NCBI GenBank assembly: GCA_013911345.1
Contig: JACETJ010000012.1
Span: 1-18,269, forward strand
From: Congregibacter sp.
GTDB lineage: Bacteria; Pseudomonadota; Gammaproteobacteria; Pseudomonadales; Halieaceae
Length of the DNA stretch: 18,269 bases
Direction: 5' to 3'
Position numbers and translations under genes: made by a program. Of this stretch, positions 15,696-18,269 are shown piece after piece. Each line of letters starts with the position of its first letter. The stretch's first letter is position 1. The notes under the pieces were generated by a model, which made no database searches, was not told the DNA's origin, and saw only the letters and a program-made list of their open reading frames with translations.

Positions 15696-16844
15696 TCAGG
15701 GCGCCGTCCTGTTACCCAGTCGTTCGACTTCGCTCTCGAGCAGGCTACGGGTTTCAGTAAGCTCAGGTAGTTCCGGCGCAATCGTCTCACTTCGGAGTAC
15801 GTCGAGAGTCTGCACAATACTGGTTACGCGTTCCGCATCCTGTTCTGCAAATAACGCGACGAAACCCGACGCGCGTTGCAGCGATCGTTCGAACAGAGGC
15901 TGATTCGCTGACAGCATGGCAATTTGCGCCTGCTCGATCAGCATTCGGATATTCTGCCTGGCCAGCGCCGCCCACTCGGGAGTCATCAGTTGCGCGATCT
16001 CATCGCTGCGACGCCGGACAATCAAATGATCTGATAACTTTGCCAGCGCGGCGCGCCAACCACTGGCTGCCTGCGCCCACCACCCTGTATCAGGTGCCAC
16101 AGCAGGCTGAGCTTCCTCAGAGGGCGCTTCAAACTCCAGCTGCAGTTTGTCTACCTGATCGATGAGCCCGGATAATCTTGCATAGAGCCCCACCTGATCC
16201 ACTCGGGGCACCGCCGCCAGCGCTGCGCGGTCGCGGGCAATCGCCAGACGCACCCCCTCAAACTTTGGCTCACCGGTGTCGCGCAGCAGCACATCGGCCT
16301 GCTCCAGCAGGGCCAACGCGGCATCCACGTCACGCGCCACCAACAGCCGCTGCCCGGCCAAGCGCGTCAGAAATACGGCCTCCTGCCCCAACCAAGCGCG
16401 TCGATCGACCGCCAAGAGTCGGTCCATCTGATCTTCTACCCGACCCATACGGCCGCCTAACTGGCGCACAGATTCAGCACGCTCAGCATTCTGCCGCGCG
16501 CGAAGGGCAGAAAGCTCCCGTTGCCAATCAGCCTCAACCTTTGCCAAACCAGCCTCGACGCGCTGATCGGCAGCGGCTCGCGCCAACGCGGCCACATCGG
16601 GCGCCGGTTCAGTCGGCGCTGCCTGGACGTCAGCAAGCTGACGCTCCAGATTTTCAAATCGTTGCCACTGCGCCTGCACCCAGGGCCAGCCCAACCAGTA
16701 GCCGGTCGCTGTCAATCCGGCCAGCGTCAGCAGCGTGAACAGCGACAGGCCGATCGCCCACCGCCGTCCTCGCGACCCTTTTGCCGCGTTGGGTTTTGCT
16801 GTTGGCGCGGTCGGAGTCTCCGCGGGCGCAACCGGTTCTGTCAT
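15696..16844 (-). CDS. hemX: HemX-family protein (membrane-anchored, no methyltransferase domain)
   Basis: This 382-residue protein is often annotated as uroporphyrinogen-III C-methyltransferase. It has a Pro/Ala/Thr-rich cytoplasmic N-terminus, one membrane helix (about 29-51), a coiled-coil-like stretch (about 60-135) and a helical C-terminal domain typical of PF04375. The Rossmann-type SAM-binding motifs of real uroporphyrinogen-III methyltransferases (CobA/CysG) are absent, so the enzymatic name is probably wrong. Its ATG overlaps the hemD stop as ATGA. It is likely an accessory or scaffold protein for the haem enzymes. Confidence 0.92.
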   Translation of the reverse strand: MTEPVAPAETPTAPTAKPNAAKGSRGRRWAIGLSLFTLLTLAGLTATGYWLGWPWVQAQWQRFENLERQLADVQAAPTEPAPDVAALARAAADQRVEAGLAKVEADWQRELSALRARQNAERAESVRQLGGRMGRVEDQMDRLLAVDRRAWLGQEAVFLTRLAGQRLLVARDVDAALALLEQADVLLRDTGEPKFEGVRLAIARDRAALAAVPRVDQVGLYARLSGLIDQVDKLQLEFEAPSEEAQPAVAPDTGWWAQAASGWRAALAKLSDHLIVRRRSDEIAQLMTPEWAALARQNIRMLIEQAQIAMLSANQPLFERSLQRASGFVALFAEQDAERVTSIVQTLDVLRSETIAPELPELTETRSLLESEVERLGNRTAP

Positions 16845-17584
16845 CTGTTGGTTCCTGGCTGTGTGTGCTGCTTCAGCGCGCGCATGAATGCATCGTCACT
16901 GGCATCTTCCGCACGGACCACCTGCCCCCAGCCCATCTCTGTAGCGAGGCTGGCAACGCGGTCCGAGGGGACGATGATCGGTGATTGGAACAGATCCTCC
17001 TGCCCCTCACCAGCCAACAATTCCGCCAATCGTGACAGCATCTCGCCACTGCTTGCCTGAAAAATCAGCCCCGCGCTGATTTCAGTCAATCTCGACACGT
17101 CGACATCTGGCCAGCATCGGCGATAACACCCCCACTCTGTGACACGGGCCCCACGGCGGGTGAGTTCAGATGCCAGCAGCTCGCGACCGCCCTCGCCTTT
17201 TACAATGACAACGTCGCGCGAATCAGGCGCAGAGAGTGCGGGCATCGCCAGCAACCCCTCCGAGTCAGCCCGAACCGGTACCTGTGCCTGAATCCCTTCT
17301 GCTGCCAAGGTGTCGCGTGTTTTGTTCCCCACCGCAATCACTGTGAGGTCTGAGCAGCGCGCCAACTCGGGACCCAATTGCGGCAACCCGAATCGCACGG
17401 CATTGGCACTGATGAAAATGCACAAGGCGTCATCGCTCAGAGCAGGCGCAAGCGCCCGCTCTGAGGCCGGTATCGCCTGAATGGTCATGATAGGAATAAC
17501 CCGGGTTTGAAAGCCCTCCCGCTGCAGGGCATGAGACAGTCGCTCGCTGTCAGCCTGCGGCCGGGTCAGAACAACTGTCGTCAT
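16841..17584 (-). CDS. hemD: Uroporphyrinogen-III synthase HemD
   Basis: This cytoplasmic enzyme closes hydroxymethylbilane into uroporphyrinogen III with inversion of ring D. It is 247 residues, typical for the family. It begins with the usual [16 protein letters not shown] strand-helix and shows [27 protein letters not shown] and [13 protein letters not shown], the recurrent segments of the two-lobed fold. The sequence of this family drifts widely, so the assignment leans also on position: its ATG overlaps the hemC stop (ATGA at 17584-17581), and its own stop overlaps the hemX ATG. Confidence 0.94.
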   Translation of the reverse strand: MTTVVLTRPQADSERLSHALQREGFQTRVIPIMTIQAIPASERALAPALSDDALCIFISANAVRFGLPQLGPELARCSDLTVIAVGNKTRDTLAAEGIQAQVPVRADSEGLLAMPALSAPDSRDVVIVKGEGGRELLASELTRRGARVTEWGCYRRCWPDVDVSRLTEISAGLIFQASSGEMLSRLAELLAGEGQEDLFQSPIIVPSDRVASLATEMGWGQVVRAEDASDDAFMRALKQHTQPGTNR

Positions 17585-18269
17585 CCCCTCGCCGCGCGAA
17601 TCAGATCCTCCGCTCCCTGTGAGAGCAGCATCTCTGCAACACGCTGACCCAGTTGATCCGGGTCAGCGCCTCGCGCTTCCGCCTCCAGGAGGCTGGTTCC
17701 ATCTGTCGCACCGACGCGTGCGCGCAACCACAAGCCGTCACCCTCGAACTCGGCGAACGCCGCGATCGGGACGTCGCAGCCACCATCGAGTCGGCGGACT
17801 ACCGCCCGCTCCGCGAGCACGCGCGTGGCCGTGCCCTCATGATCCAGTGGAGCCAGCAGATCACGAACCCGTTGATCCGACTCACGAAATTCAATCCCTA
17901 CAGCGCCTTGCCCTGCGGCTGGCAATGACAGATCAGGGTCGATTGCAGCGCCAATGCGATCCTCGAAACCCAGGCGAATCAGGCCGGCGCAGGCGAGGAT
18001 AATGGCGTCAAATTCGCCGCCATCCAGTTTTGCGAGGCGCGTATTGACGTTGCCCCGCAGAAAGCCGATCTCTAAGTCGGGGCGATGCCGACTCAGTTGG
18101 CAGCTGCGACGCAAACTCGATGTTCCGAGACGCGCGCCTTGGGCAAGCTGCTCGAAATCAGTGCATCCAACCAACGCATCGCGGGGATCCTCGCGCTCAC
18201 AAATCACACCCAACGTCAGCCCGTCCGGCATAAACATCGGCACGTCTTTCATCGAGTGAACCGCAATAT
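17581..18269 (-). CDS. hemC: Porphobilinogen deaminase HemC, 5' end beyond the window
   Basis: This cytoplasmic enzyme joins four porphobilinogen units into hydroxymethylbilane. About 229 C-terminal residues are visible; roughly 80 N-terminal ones lie past the right edge. The open frame starts inside the family motif [10 protein letters not shown], so the ATG at 18252 is internal and not the start. The dipyrromethane cofactor cysteine is in LDGGCDVP (TGC codon at 17778-17776). The segments [19 protein letters not shown] and [10 protein letters not shown] match substrate- and cofactor-binding parts of the family. The gene overlaps hemD by 4 nt. Confidence 0.95.
   Translation of the reverse strand, partial: IAVHSMKDVPMFMPDGLTLGVICEREDPRDALVGCTDFEQLAQGARLGTSSLRRSCQLSRHRPDLEIGFLRGNVNTRLAKLDGGEFDAIILACAGLIRLGFEDRIGAAIDPDLSLPAAGQGAVGIEFRESDQRVRDLLAPLDHEGTATRVLAERAVVRRLDGGCDVPIAAFAEFEGDGLWLRARVGATDGTSLLEAEARGADPDQLGQRVAEMLLSQGAEDLIRAARG

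Noticed and set aside
16178..17060. Two plus-strand open frames of 186 and 179 codons opposite hemX and hemD
   Set aside because: Pro/Arg/Ala-rich translations without domains, antisense to well-supported hemX and hemD. They are shadows of high-GC coding sequence.
1..18269. Search for tRNA, rRNA, CRISPR, insertion sequences, phage or defence genes
   Set aside because: No spaced direct repeats, transposase motifs, terminal inverted repeats or RNA-gene signatures were seen by eye. Composition looks even across the window.

Overview
The window reads as a chromosomal stretch of a free-living, moderately GC-rich gammaproteobacterium. The best guess is a marine lineage near the Pseudomonas/Cellvibrio/OM60-NOR5 branch. 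This rests on recognisable protein families and gene order only: trxA-rho-ubiD and hemC-hemD-hemX-hemY are runs familiar from Pseudomonas-like genomes, alongside a PilU-type ATPase, a TIGR02444/DUF2390 protein and a DUF1631 protein. Nearly all of the DNA is coding. I see no tRNA, rRNA, insertion sequence, phage gene or CRISPR array.

Layout. (1) Positions 1-788, minus strand: the N-terminal part of an SLC13/DASS-type anion transporter that runs off the left edge. (2) Positions 842-6134, plus strand: moaA (molybdopterin synthesis), a MoxR/CoxD-like AAA+ ATPase, a CoxE-like von Willebrand A protein, and a DUF1631 protein with two copies of a PilZ-like module. (3) Positions 6131-7243, minus strand: pilU, whose stop codon overlaps the DUF1631 stop. 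(4) Positions 7412-8998, plus strand: gshA (glutathione synthesis). (5) Positions 9101-10728, minus strand: an apparent three-gene operon of a GIY-YIG protein, a DUF2390 protein and an FKBP-type lipoprotein, ending in a strong intrinsic terminator. (6) Positions 10846-14498, plus strand: trxA, rho and ubiD, with a 281-bp leader before rho that carries a bulged hairpin and T-tracts. (7) Positions 14530-18269, minus strand: the haem operon hemC(partial)-hemD-hemX-hemY, joined by ATGA overlaps.

How the genes work together. hemC and hemD make uroporphyrinogen III, and hemX and hemY are membrane-anchored accessory proteins. ubiD serves ubiquinone synthesis, while gshA and trxA serve thiol redox balance. 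The MoxR/VWA pair has the architecture of AAA+/VWA chaperones that mature metalloenzymes, including the CoxD/CoxE pair of molybdenum CO dehydrogenase, and it lies directly behind moaA. This suggests, without proving, a link to molybdoenzyme maturation.

Most of the window is housekeeping. I do not see a complete, clearly new system. The points most worth a second look are the gap-free tandem duplication in the DUF1631 protein, the 90-residue arginine-tipped N-terminal extension and the 3-residue insertion of Rho, the moaA-MoxR-VWA linkage, and the rho leader.
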